From: CAZUMJ01 sp964621605
GTDB lineage: Bacteria; Actinomycetota; Acidimicrobiia; Acidimicrobiales; Iamiaceae
Direction of reading: 5' to 3'
Assembly: GCA_964621605.1 (NCBI GenBank)
Contig: CAZUMJ010000035.1
Coordinates: forward strand, 1-29,964
Length of the DNA: 29,964 nucleotides
In this document: piece by piece, positions 1 to 7,925 of the stretch
Numbering within the stretch: the first letter of the stretch is position 1
How the letters are laid out: every line of letters starts with the position of its first letter
Position numbers and translations under genes: made by a program
The notes under the pieces: model-generated
Databases searched by the model: none
What the model saw: only the letters and a program-made list of their open reading frames with translations
Told to the model about the DNA's origin: nothing

Positions 1-2269
1 GGTTCGCGCCGGCCTCGGCGATGTGATAGCCGGAGATCGACACCGAGTAGAAGTTGCGCACGTCGTGCGACACGAACCACTCCGCGATGTCGGCCATCAC
101 CCCGAGCGAGAACTCGGTCGAGAAGATGCAGGTGTTCTGGCCTTGGTCCTCCTTCAGAATGTCCGCCTGCACGGTGCCCCGCACGTGAGACAGCACCCAG
201 GCCTCGACGTCGGCCCGTTCGAGCGCGTCGGGCTCACGCCCGTGCTCTGCACGGAAGGCGTCGAGGCGTTGATCGACCGCCGTGTTGAGGAACATCGCCA
301 GCACCGCCGGGGCCGGGCCGTTGATCGTCATGGACACCGACGTGGTCGGGTCACACAGGTCGAAGCCGTCGAACAGCACCTTCATGTCGTCCAACGTGGC
401 GATCGACACGCCCGAGTTGCCGACCTTCCCGTAGATGTCGGGTTGGCGGTCGGGATCGAACCCGTAGAGGGTCACCGAATCGAAGGCCGTGGACAAGCGC
501 GTCGCCGGCTGGCCAGCCGCCAGCAGGTGGAACCGACGGTTGGTGCGGAACGCGTCGCCCTCGCCGGCGAACATCCGGGCAGGGTCCTCGTCTTCGCGCT
601 TGAGGGGGAACACCCCGGCGGTGAACGGGAAGTGGCCGGGCAGGTGCTCACCGCGCAGCCAGCGCAGCAGGTCGCCGTCGTCGTCGAGCCGGGGCAACGC
701 CACCCGCGAGACCGGCGTCCCCGCGAGCGAACGGCGCGGCGGAGCAGACTCCCGCGCTGCCGCTGCCTGTGCCGGCCACTCGTCCAACAGCTCCACCGCT
801 CCCGGCGCGAGCTCGGCCTCGGCTGTGTCTCGGGCGGCTTCGAGCTCCGGCGGGCAGCCCCCGGCCGCGGCGAGATGCGCCGCCGACGCGCGCAGGTTTG
901 CCCGGAGCCGGGCGCCAGCCACCCACTCGTCGGTCTCGGCGTGGTAGGCGCGCACCGCGGTCGCGATGTCGGCCAGGTAGCGCACCCGATCGGACGGCAC
1001 CGGCGGCCGCGCCGCGGTCGGAACCGCGGAGTCGGGCAACACGACCGACCCGGTCGAGGTGTCGGGGAGGCCGTGGTCGAGCAGGGCGGAACGCACGAAC
1101 CCGTACAGGCCGTTGACGCCGTCGTCGTTGAAGCGGGACGCGATCGTGCCGAAGACCGGCATCGCCTCGGGGTCGAGCCCGAACGCGCCACGGTTGCGCT
1201 GGAGCTGCTTGCGGACGTCACGGAGCGCGTCGAGTGCCCCCCGGCGTTCGAACTTGTTGATGGCGACCGCCGCGCAGAAGTCGAGCATGTCGATCTTCTC
1301 GAGTTGCGACGCCGCCCCGAACTCGGGCGTCATCACGTAGAGCGGCACGTCGACGAGGTCGACGATGCCGGCGTCGCCCTGGCCGATCCCAGGTGTCTCC
1401 ACGACGACGAGGTCGTAGCCCGACGCGGCACAGCCAGCCACGACGTCGGCCATGCAGCCCGGCAGCTCGCCCGACGCGCCGCGCGTCGCGAGGGAGCGGA
1501 AGAAGACCTGCGGCGCCGCCAGCGCGTTCATGCGGATGCGGTCGCCGAGCAGGGCGCCCCCACCGCGGCGACGGGTCGGGTCGACCGCGAGCACGGCGAT
1601 GCGCAGCTTGTCCTCGTGGTCGAGCCTGAAGCGCCGCAGCAGCTCGTCGGTGAGCGACGACTTCCCGGAGCCGCCCGTGCCCGTCACGCCCAGCACCGGC
1701 ACGCGGCGCGTCGCCGCCGCGGCCCGCAACTCGTCGGGGAGCGCCACACCGGCCTCGAGCATGCTCACGAGACGGGCGAGCGCCGCCCGGTCTCCCCCGA
1801 GCACCGCCTCGACGTCGGCCGGCTGCGCCGTGACGTCGCGGTCGGCCGCCACGACCATCGAGTTGACCATCTGCTCCAGGCCGAGGGCCTGACCGTCCTC
1901 GGGGGTGAAGATGCGGCGGATGCCCGCCTCGTGCAGCCGCGCCACCTCGGCGGGCGCGATCACCCCACCGCCTCCGCCGAACACCGCCACGTCTCCGCGC
2001 CCCGCCTCGCGTAGCAGCTCGAGGAGGTAGAGGAAGTACTCGACGTGGCCGCCCTGGTAGGAGCTGATCGCCACGCCCTGCACGTCCTCGGTCACCGCCG
2101 CGTCGACCACGTCGGCGACCGACCGGTTGTGTCCGAGGTGGATGACCTCGACACCCTGCGCCTGCAGGATGCGACGCATGATGTTGATCGAGGCGTCGTG
2201 ACCGTCGAACAGGCTCGCCGCGGTCACGAACCGGACCGGGTTGACGGGGTGGTGCAGGGCGGTGCTCAC
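1..2269 (-). CDS. icmF: Fused isobutyryl-CoA mutase (IcmF), 3' end cut by window edge
   Basis: IcmF uses adenosylcobalamin to interconvert isobutyryl-CoA and n-butyryl-CoA and carries its own G-protein chaperone in the same chain. About 756 residues are visible; the family is near 1,090, so roughly the last third lies outside the window. Domain order is B12-binding (about residues 10-140, motif DGHDASINIMRRILQ), then a MeaB-like GTPase with Walker A GTGGSGKSS near residue 196, then the start of the mutase barrel from about residue 570 (DPTTSVSMTINGPAP, ILKEDQGQNTCIFSTEF, SVSISGYHIAEAGAN). The B12-GTPase-mutase order distinguishes it from separate methylmalonyl-CoA mutase subunits. GTG at 2269 is chosen because it lies 8 bases after the stop of the upstream small gene and starts the conserved N-terminus, so the two are probably cotranscribed. 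Substrate preference cannot be settled without the missing part. Confidence 0.93.
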   Translation of the reverse strand, partial: MSTALHHPVNPVRFVTAASLFDGHDASINIMRRILQAQGVEVIHLGHNRSVADVVDAAVTEDVQGVAISSYQGGHVEYFLYLLELLREAGRGDVAVFGGGGGVIAPAEVARLHEAGIRRIFTPEDGQALGLEQMVNSMVVAADRDVTAQPADVEAVLGGDRAALARLVSMLEAGVALPDELRAAAATRRVPVLGVTGTGGSGKSSLTDELLRRFRLDHEDKLRIAVLAVDPTRRRGGGALLGDRIRMNALAAPQVFFRSLATRGASGELPGCMADVVAGCAASGYDLVVVETPGIGQGDAGIVDLVDVPLYVMTPEFGAASQLEKIDMLDFCAAVAINKFERRGALDALRDVRKQLQRNRGAFGLDPEAMPVFGTIASRFNDDGVNGLYGFVRSALLDHGLPDTSTGSVVLPDSAVPTAARPPVPSDRVRYLADIATAVRAYHAETDEWVAGARLRANLRASAAHLAAAGGCPPELEAARDTAEAELAPGAVELLDEWPAQAAAARESAPPRRSLAGTPVSRVALPRLDDDGDLLRWLRGEHLPGHFPFTAGVFPLKREDEDPARMFAGEGDAFRTNRRFHLLAAGQPATRLSTAFDSVTLYGFDPDRQPDIYGKVGNSGVSIATLDDMKVLFDGFDLCDPTTSVSMTINGPAPAVLAMFLNTAVDQRLDAFRAEHGREPDALERADVEAWVLSHVRGTVQADILKEDQGQNTCIFSTEFSLGVMADIAEWFVSHDVRNFYSVSISGYHIAEAGAN

Positions 2270-2276
2270 GGAGCGA

Positions 2277-2519
2277 TCAGTCCGGGATCGGCTCGTACCA
2301 CTGACACCACCACTGCGCACCGACGAGGATCCGCAGCTTCGGGTGCCAGCAGTAGGAGAGGTCGTCGTCGGGGTTGAGGTAGTAGAGGCAGTTGTCGCAC
2401 TGCTCGCCCTGGTAGGCGTGCCCGCGCAGCACGTTCGCATCGGCCATGTGCCTCAGCTCCAGGGAGATCTTCTCGTCGATCTCCTTCGGCTCCGGTGGTG
2501 GGATCTCGTAGTCGGCCAT
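2277..2519 (-). CDS. Small four-cysteine protein, HiPIP-like
   Basis: This 80-residue protein has four cysteines, C41-x2-C44-x12-C57-x14-C72, with aromatic residues around the last one (QWWCQWYEP). The pattern resembles high-potential iron-sulfur proteins, where four cysteines bind a 4Fe-4S cluster as C-x2-C, C, then G-W-C near the C-terminus. Unlike classical HiPIPs it has no Tat or Sec signal; the N-terminus is acidic and proline-rich (ADYEIPPPEPKEIDEKI). The gap to the icmF start is 7 bases, so the two likely share a transcript, upstream of which the helicase gene diverges. Its role is unknown: a cytoplasmic electron-transfer or cluster-binding partner is one guess, a small zinc-binding protein the main alternative. 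The ORF is convincing because of gene spacing and the ordered cysteines. Confidence 0.8.
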   Translation of the reverse strand: MADYEIPPPEPKEIDEKISLELRHMADANVLRGHAYQGEQCDNCLYYLNPDDDLSYCWHPKLRILVGAQWWCQWYEPIPD

Positions 2520-2554
2520 GGGGCAACGCTACCGGCCCCGCGTCCGACACTCCG

Positions 2555-2560
2555 TAGATT
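2555..2560 (+). promoter_or_regulatory. Candidate -10 element of the helicase gene
   Basis: TAGATT lies 8 bases before the ATG at 2569, with no ribosome-binding site between. This is the spacing expected for a leaderless transcript. No convincing -35 element was found. Confidence 0.4.
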
Positions 2561-2568
2561 CACTGCCC

Positions 2569-5091
2569 ATGGACCTGCTCGGCGACCGCCTCCCGCTGCA
2601 CGGCGGCGCCGACGCCGCGCTCGATGCGTTCACCGACTGGGCGAACCGACAGGGCCTGGCCCTGTACCCCGCCCAGGAGGAGGCGATCCTCGAGGTGGCG
2701 GCCGGATCGCACGTGATCGTCAACACGCCGACCGGTTCAGGCAAGAGCCTCGTCGCAGCCGCGGCGCACTTCTGTTGCATCGCGAACGGCGGACGCAGCT
2801 TCTACACCGCACCGATCAAGGCGCTCGTGTCGGAGAAGTTCTTCGAGCTCTCCGCACAGTTCGGGCCGGATCGGGTGGGCATGATCACCGGCGACGCATC
2901 GGTCAACGCCCAGGCACCCCTCATCTGCTGCACCGCCGAGGTGCTCGCGAACCTGGCGCTGCGAGACGGGCCGGACACCGCCGTCGACCAGGTCGTCATG
3001 GACGAGTTCCACTACTTCGCAGACCCCGAGCGCGGCTGGGCGTGGCAGGTCCCGCTGCTGGAGCTGACGCGAGCGCAGCACGTGCTGCTGTCCGCGACGC
3101 TCGGCGACGTCTCACGCTTCGAGGACGACCTCACGACACGCACCGGGCGACCCGTGGCCGTGGTGCGCTCCGCCACACGACCCGTGCCCCTCGTGCACGA
3201 GTTCCGCCTTGCCACGCTCACCGAGGTCGTCGAGGAGCTCGTCGCGGGCGGCCAGACACCCGCGTACCTGGTGCACTTCGCGCAGGCCGCGGCCGTCGAA
3301 CGGGCACAGGCGCTCACCAGCCTCCAGCTCTGCACCCGCGCCGAGAAGGACGCCCTGGCCGACGCCATCGGCGAGTTCCGCTTCGCGGCGGGCTTCGGGC
3401 GCACGCTCGCCCGCTTCGTCCGCAGCGGCATCGGCGTGCACCACGCCGGCATGCTCCCCCGCTACCGGCGCCTCGTCGAACGCCTCGCGCAAGCAGGCCT
3501 GCTCAAGGTCATCTGCGGCACCGACACGCTCGGCGTCGGCATCAACGTCCCGATCCGCACGGTGGTGTTCACCGCGCTGTCGAAGTTCGACGGGGCGACC
3601 ACCCGCCTGCTCAGCGCCCGCGAGTTCCACCAGATCGCAGGACGGGCCGGGCGTGCAGGCTTCGACTCCGTCGGCACCGTCGTCGCCCTCGCACCCGAGC
3701 ACGCCATCGAGAACGCCAAGGCGGTCGCCAAGGCAGGCGACGACCCACGCAAGCTCCGCAAGGTCGTCCGCAAGAAGCCACCGCCCGGCATGGTGTCGTG
3801 GGGCCAGCCCACCTTCGACCGACTGGTCGGCGCCCCACCGGAACCGCTCGCGTCCAGCTTCTCGGTGACCAACACCATGGTGATGCACCTGCTGAACCGC
3901 CCCGGCGACGGCAAGGCCGCGCTCGTCCACCTGATCGAGACCAGCTACGAGCCGGAAGCCGCCCGCGCCGCGCACCTCGCCCGTGCCGAGGCCATCACCG
4001 CCGCGCTGTTCGACGCCGAGGTCGTGGAGGCGCTCGACGAACCCGACGACCTGGGCCGAACCGTGCGCGTCACCGTCGAGCTCCCTGCGACGTTCGCCCT
4101 GAACCAGCCGTTGGCACCATTCGCCCTGGCGGCACTCGACCTCCTCGACCCGACGGTGGACACGTTCGCCCTCGATGTCGTGTCGGTGATCGAAGCCGTC
4201 CTCGAAGACCCACGCCCCCTCCTCCGAGCCCAGCGTGACAAGGCGCGCAGCGCAGCCGTGCAGCAGATGAAGGCAGACGGACTCGACTACGAGCAGCGCA
4301 TGGCCGAGCTCGACACCGTCACCTACCCGCGACCGCTCGCCGAGCTCCTCGAACCGATGCTGGACGTGTACCGCCAGCGCCATCCCTGGGTTGCCGATCA
4401 CGTGCTGCGGCCCAAGTCGGTCGTGCGCGAGATGGTGGAACAGGCCTTTGACTTCGGCGACCTCATCCGCGTGCACGGCCTCGCCCGCTCCGAGGGAACC
4501 GTGCTGCGCTACCTGAGCGACGCCTACCGCACGCTTGACCGCACCCTGCCGACGCACGTCCGGACCGACGAGGTCGACGAGATCGTCACGTGGTTGGGAG
4601 AGCTGGTCCGCCAAGTCGACTCCAGCCTGCTCGACGAGTGGGAACAGCTCGTGCACCCGGACCCGGCGTCAGCCACCGCGGCGACGACGCTCGACCGGCC
4701 GCCGCCTCCGCTCACGCAGAACACCCGGGCCTTCAACACGATGGTCCGCAACGCGCTGTTCCGACGCGTCGAACTGGCGGCGCGACGCCGCTGGGAGGAG
4801 CTCGGTGAGCTCGACGCCGACGTGGGCTTCACCGCCACACGATGGCGCGAGGCCATGGGCGCCTACTTCGAGAGCTACGACCACATCGGCGTCGGCGCCG
4901 ACGCGCGCAGCACGACCCGCATCCTCATCGAACGTGCACCGACCACCTGGCGCGTCCGTCAGGTTCTCGACGACCCAGAGGGTGACGGCGCGTGGGCGAT
5001 CCTCGCCGAGGTCGACCTCGCCGCGTCGGATGCCGACGGCGCGGCGGTGATCCGGGTCGTGGCCGTCGGCGAGGACCCCGACTGGCCCTGA
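2569..5091 (+). CDS. DEAD/DEAH-box (Ski2-like) RNA helicase with C-terminal DUF3516
   Basis: This 840-residue superfamily 2 helicase shows Walker A TPTGSGKS (53-60), motif II DEFH (145-148), motif III SAT (175-177) and motif VI QIAGRAGRAG from residue 355. The N-terminal half forms the two RecA-like domains; the C-terminal half (about 430-840), including VRQVDSSLLDEWEQL and FALNQPL, matches the DUF3516 region found in actinobacterial helicases of this size. It probably unwinds or remodels RNA in the cytoplasm; the actual substrate is unknown. An in-frame ATG exists at 2518, but ATG 2569 is preferred: it starts the conserved region, avoids overlap with the divergent gene and follows a -10-like TAGATT. 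The gene stands alone, convergent with engB. A Lhr- or HelY-type helicase is less likely given the DUF3516 end. Confidence 0.93.
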   Translation: MDLLGDRLPLHGGADAALDAFTDWANRQGLALYPAQEEAILEVAAGSHVIVNTPTGSGKSLVAAAAHFCCIANGGRSFYTAPIKALVSEKFFELSAQFGPDRVGMITGDASVNAQAPLICCTAEVLANLALRDGPDTAVDQVVMDEFHYFADPERGWAWQVPLLELTRAQHVLLSATLGDVSRFEDDLTTRTGRPVAVVRSATRPVPLVHEFRLATLTEVVEELVAGGQTPAYLVHFAQAAAVERAQALTSLQLCTRAEKDALADAIGEFRFAAGFGRTLARFVRSGIGVHHAGMLPRYRRLVERLAQAGLLKVICGTDTLGVGINVPIRTVVFTALSKFDGATTRLLSAREFHQIAGRAGRAGFDSVGTVVALAPEHAIENAKAVAKAGDDPRKLRKVVRKKPPPGMVSWGQPTFDRLVGAPPEPLASSFSVTNTMVMHLLNRPGDGKAALVHLIETSYEPEAARAAHLARAEAITAALFDAEVVEALDEPDDLGRTVRVTVELPATFALNQPLAPFALAALDLLDPTVDTFALDVVSVIEAVLEDPRPLLRAQRDKARSAAVQQMKADGLDYEQRMAELDTVTYPRPLAELLEPMLDVYRQRHPWVADHVLRPKSVVREMVEQAFDFGDLIRVHGLARSEGTVLRYLSDAYRTLDRTLPTHVRTDEVDEIVTWLGELVRQVDSSLLDEWEQLVHPDPASATAATTLDRPPPPLTQNTRAFNTMVRNALFRRVELAARRRWEELGELDADVGFTATRWREAMGAYFESYDHIGVGADARSTTRILIERAPTTWRVRQVLDDPEGDGAWAILAEVDLAASDADGAAVIRVVAVGEDPDWP

Positions 5092-5113
5092 CCCCGCCGC
5101 TCGTCAGCCACCC

Positions 5114-5137
5114 CGTGCCGGCCACAGCACCGGCACG
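5114..5137. terminator. Hairpin between convergent helicase and engB
   Basis: CGTGCCGG and CCGGCACG form a perfect 8-bp stem around an 8-base loop, between two convergent genes. No T-run follows on either strand, as is common in high-GC actinobacteria. It could act in both directions; function is inferred from position. Confidence 0.5.
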
Positions 5138-5145
5138 ACTCGGGT

Positions 5146-5733
5146 TCAGGCTGCGAGCCACCCCAGGATCAGCCCTCGCAGTCGTTCGATGCCGACAGCT
5201 TTCGCCGCGCTCACCCACACGACCTCGCTCTGCGGCACCCCGCACTTCTCCGCGAGCTCCTTCTTGCGGGCATCACGCCGCGACGCCTTGACCTTGTCCT
5301 GCTTGCTGGCGACGACGACATGGGGCCGCTCGTGGGCGCGCAGCCACTCGAGCATCTGCACGTCGAGCTTCGTCGGACCGATCTCGCCGTCGACGAGCAC
5401 GAGGGCCATCACCAGTTGCTCCCGGCCGAGCAGGTACCCGTCCATCATCGCCTGCCACCCGTCACGCACCTGTCGGGGCACGGCGGCGTAGCCGTACCCG
5501 GGGCAGTCGACCGCGGTCGTGTCGTCACCCAGCGCAAAGCAGTTCAGGAGCTGGGTTCGGCCCGGTGACTTTGAAACGTGCGCAAGGCTCTTGCGGTTGG
5601 CGAGGGCGTTGAGCAGCGAGGACTTGCCGACGTTGGAACGCCCCAAGAAGGCCACCTCTGCCCGCGAGTCGGGAAGGCTGTCGACGTCCGGCGCCGAGGT
5701 GAGGAACGTGAACGCAAGAGGGGCGGCCGGCAT
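5146..5733 (-). CDS. engB: Ribosome biogenesis GTPase EngB (YsxC/YihA)
   Basis: EngB is an essential small GTPase that assists late assembly of the 50S ribosomal subunit. The 195-residue length fits the family. The G1 loop is GRSNVGKSS (31-39), followed by the switch I region with SPGRTQLLNCF, G3 DCPG (76-79), an SKQD in the place of the usual TKxD of G4, and VSAAK for G5. The frame stays open 42 codons further upstream, but ATG 5733 gives the normal length and begins with the typical MPAAPLAFTFLTSAPD lead-in. No strong Shine-Dalgarno sequence precedes it. The gene is divergent from the YceI gene at 5923 and convergent with the helicase; nothing suggests an operon. Confidence 0.95.
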   Translation of the reverse strand: MPAAPLAFTFLTSAPDVDSLPDSRAEVAFLGRSNVGKSSLLNALANRKSLAHVSKSPGRTQLLNCFALGDDTTAVDCPGYGYAAVPRQVRDGWQAMMDGYLLGREQLVMALVLVDGEIGPTKLDVQMLEWLRAHERPHVVVASKQDKVKASRRDARKKELAEKCGVPQSEVVWVSAAKAVGIERLRGLILGWLAA

Positions 5734-5909
5734 GGCGGCCGATGGTACCGGCCCATCCGGGCACGCAAGGCGCCCGAACGTGACGGTGGCGCGGTGCGCG
5801 CCGGCGTCTCCGCCGAGCCCCACCACGGGAGAGATCCCCGCGCTGCACCACCCGAACACTTCTCATCGAACCCCCAGCCTCTCCCCAGGGAACCGTCATC
5901 GGGAGCCCG

Positions 5910-5915
5910 TAGGAT
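5910..5915 (+). promoter_or_regulatory. Candidate -10 element of the anchored YceI gene
   Basis: TAGGAT sits 7 bases before ATG 5923, leaving no room for a ribosome-binding site, consistent with a leaderless transcript. No clear -35 was seen. The rest of the 189-base gap shared with engB (5734-5922) holds only a short GC hairpin (GGCGCG/CGCGCC at 5788-5802) of unknown meaning. Confidence 0.4.
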
Positions 5916-5922
5916 TCGTGTC

Positions 5923-6642
5923 ATGTCTCCCCGCATCAAGGTCGTGCTCGCCGTCGTCGTGGTGCTGGCTGTCGGTGCCGGCGCCGGCATCTGGTGGTTC
6001 CTCCGCGACGACGCACCCGCCAAGGTCTCCCTCGGCCAAGGTGTGGACGCCGCCAAGCACGCGCCCGCACAGGCCGCGGTAGACGACGTGGCAGGAACCT
6101 GGACGGTCGACACCTCCACGGGCACGTTCGACTTCGACTCGGCCGACGGCACCTTCGCGGGCTTCCGCATTGGCGAGAACCTCGCCAACATCGGCTCCAC
6201 GACGGCGGTCGGCCGCACCGGCGACGTGACAGGCACACTCACCCTCACCAAGGATCAGCTCACCGCAGCCACCATCAAGGTCGACCTGACGACGATCGAG
6301 ACCGACCGGTCCCAGCGGCGCAACAAGATCCAGCAGGCACTCGACACGTCGACGTTCCCCACCGCGACATTCACACTCACCGAGCCGGTCGCGTTCGGTC
6401 CCGACGCGCTGAAAGGCACGGCGCTCAAGGCAACCGCACGCGGCGACCTGACCATCCATGGCGTGACCCACCAGGTGTCGATCCCCATCGAGGCGACCCT
6501 TGTGAAGAACCGCGTCGTCGTGGTCGGTTCGACAGACCTCACCTTTGCCGACTACGACGTTGCGGTGCCCAAGAGCCCCGTCGTCGTGTCGGCCGACGAC
6601 CACGGCACGCTCGAGTTCCAGTTGCTGTTCACCAAGGGCTGA
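5923..6642 (+). CDS. YceI-family protein with N-terminal membrane anchor
   Basis: This 239-residue protein begins with a short basic segment (MSPRIK) and one hydrophobic helix (about residues 7-27), so the rest is probably outside the membrane. From about residue 58 it has the YceI lipocalin-like fold pattern: WTVDTSTGTFDF near the start, strand repeats, RRNKIQQALDTSTFPTATFTL in the middle, LTIHGVTHQVSIP and LEFQLLF at the end. YceI proteins bind hydrophobic molecules such as polyprenols; the ligand here is unknown. There is no lipobox cysteine after the helix, so an uncleaved anchor is more likely than a lipoprotein. The next gene starts 2 bases after the stop and is probably cotranscribed. 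A second, soluble YceI protein lies at 15383. Confidence 0.9.
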   Translation: MSPRIKVVLAVVVVLAVGAGAGIWWFLRDDAPAKVSLGQGVDAAKHAPAQAAVDDVAGTWTVDTSTGTFDFDSADGTFAGFRIGENLANIGSTTAVGRTGDVTGTLTLTKDQLTAATIKVDLTTIETDRSQRRNKIQQALDTSTFPTATFTLTEPVAFGPDALKGTALKATARGDLTIHGVTHQVSIPIEATLVKNRVVVVGSTDLTFADYDVAVPKSPVVVSADDHGTLEFQLLFTKG

Positions 6643-6644
6643 GC

Positions 6645-7124
6645 GTGCTCGACGACGCCGACCTCCGGGCGCGCTGGCACGCCGCACGGGCGTTCGTCGT
6701 CGTCGGGTGCGTGGGGGTCGTGGCAGGGGGCCTGGTCGCCGCAGTGACCCATCCGACCGGGTTCGAGCTCGGCTCGTGGACTGCCGCCTTTCTCGTCCTC
6801 GTCGTCGGGGTCGCGCAGATCTGCCTCGGAGCCGGCCAGGCATGGCTGGCGGCGGAGATGCCGTCGTGCCGTACGACGCGTCTGCAGTTCCTCTCGTGGA
6901 ACCTCGGCGCCGCCCTGACGGTGGTCGGAACACTTGTCGCCTCCCCCGCCATCACGAGCACCGGCGGAGTCGTCACCGTCGGTGCGCTCGCAGGCTTCCT
7001 CTTCGGTGTCCGCCACATCGATCCGCGGCCGCCTCGGTGGGCAGGTTCGCTCTATCGGGGCCTCGCCGGTTTCGTCCTCGCGAGCGTTCCGGTGGGTCTG
7101 TTGCTGTCGTGGCTTCGTCACTGA
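6645..7124 (+). CDS. Small integral membrane protein, unknown function
   Basis: The 159-residue product has four clear hydrophobic segments (roughly 15-35, 45-65, 80-115 as a long hydrophobic stretch, and 135-155) separated by short charged loops. It has no motif I can assign. The GTG at 6645 starts 2 bases after the TGA of the anchored YceI gene, which supports both the start and cotranscription. It might work with that YceI protein at the membrane, but this rests only on position. Confidence 0.75.
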   Translation: MLDDADLRARWHAARAFVVVGCVGVVAGGLVAAVTHPTGFELGSWTAAFLVLVVGVAQICLGAGQAWLAAEMPSCRTTRLQFLSWNLGAALTVVGTLVASPAITSTGGVVTVGALAGFLFGVRHIDPRPPRWAGSLYRGLAGFVLASVPVGLLLSWLRH

Positions 7125-7140
7125 AGGTGACGCAGAGCAC

Positions 7141-7181
7141 TTACAATACGCATTGCATGTAACTTGTAACTGGCGTACCGT
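7141..7181 (+). promoter_or_regulatory. Promoter and probable autoregulatory operator of the TetR gene
   Basis: TTGCAT (7153-7158), 17 bases, then TACCGT (7176-7181) form a -35/-10 pair, with the ATG 6 bases further on (leaderless layout). An inverted repeat TTACAA (7141-7146) and TTGTAA (7164-7169) overlaps the -35 and spacer; a tighter pair TTACA/TGTAA spans 7141-7162. The patch is strikingly AT-rich for this genome. A dimeric TetR protein bound here would block the promoter. Confidence 0.6.
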
Positions 7182-7187
7182 GCCCGC

Positions 7188-7925
7188 ATGGCCCATCGCA
7201 CGCAGACTCGTTCCCCGCGCCGAACGCAGGTCTCTCACACCGAGACAGCCGACGCGCCCGATGCAGCGACACCGCACCCCGACAAGGCCCCGGCTCGGCG
7301 CCGGCCGCGCCGCTCCCAAGCCGAACGTCGCGCCCAGACCCGCCTCGACCTGCTCGACGCCACCGTCGACTGCCTCGTCGATCGGGGCTATCCCCGCACC
7401 AGCACGTCCGCGATCGCCCGTCGCGCCGGCGTGTCCGTCGGGGCTCTGCAACACCACTTCGACTCCAAGGCCGACCTGCTCAGCGCCGCGATCGAGCACG
7501 TCCTCGAACGCCGGCTGGAGGAGTTCGCCGCATCGATGAGTGTCCGCGACGCCGACGCGGACCCGTTCGACACCGCCATCGACGCCCTGTGGGAGCTCGT
7601 GTCGGGACCGACCTTTCTCGCCTGGCTCGAGCTGAGCGTGGCCGCACGCGGCGACCGACTCCTGGCGGAGGCGATGGCCGAGACCGACGAACGCTTCGCC
7701 GTCGCTGCCGCGCAGCAGTTCGCCACCTGGTTCGGCGACGTACCGGGCCTCACCACCGCGGAGGAGCGCGACCGCGTCCTCGACCTCGCCTTTGCCACCC
7801 TGAACGGGCTCGCCCTCCGCCAGGTCGGCGGCGAAGACCACGAACGCCTCCAGGCACAGGCCACCGGCGTGCTCACCGGCCTGAAGGACCTCAGCCGCAT
7901 CGTCTACCCGAGGGTTGCCGCATGA
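7188..7925 (+). CDS. TetR-family transcriptional regulator
   Basis: The 245-residue protein has a basic, proline-rich N-terminal tail of about 45 residues and then a TetR helix-turn-helix (ATVDCLVDRGYPRTSTSAIARRAGVSVGALQHHFDSKADLL is the recognition region, read here in pieces between residues 57 and 97). The rest is the ligand-binding and dimerisation domain. ATG 7188 follows a leaderless-type promoter; later in-frame starts would remove only the tail, so the start is moderately sure. Its stop overlaps the oxygenase start by 4 bases (ATGA), so it very probably controls that gene along with its own promoter, where an AT-rich inverted repeat lies. The effector is unknown. Confidence 0.92.
   Translation: MAHRTQTRSPRRTQVSHTETADAPDAATPHPDKAPARRRPRRSQAERRAQTRLDLLDATVDCLVDRGYPRTSTSAIARRAGVSVGALQHHFDSKADLLSAAIEHVLERRLEEFAASMSVRDADADPFDTAIDALWELVSGPTFLAWLELSVAARGDRLLAEAMAETDERFAVAAAQQFATWFGDVPGLTTAEERDRVLDLAFATLNGLALRQVGGEDHERLQAQATGVLTGLKDLSRIVYPRVAA

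Noticed and set aside
23..2014. Long open frame on the plus strand opposite the mutase gene
   Set aside because: It lies antisense to a clear IcmF sequence, is rich in Arg/His/Gly and shows no domain; it is a shadow of GC-rich coding DNA.
2518..2568. Upstream ATG for the helicase (17 extra residues)
   Set aside because: The extra residues are not helicase-like, and a -10-like TAGATT lies within them, just before ATG 2569.
3112..4656. 514-codon minus-strand frame opposite the helicase
   Set aside because: The plus strand encodes a complete helicase with motifs; the minus product matches no family.
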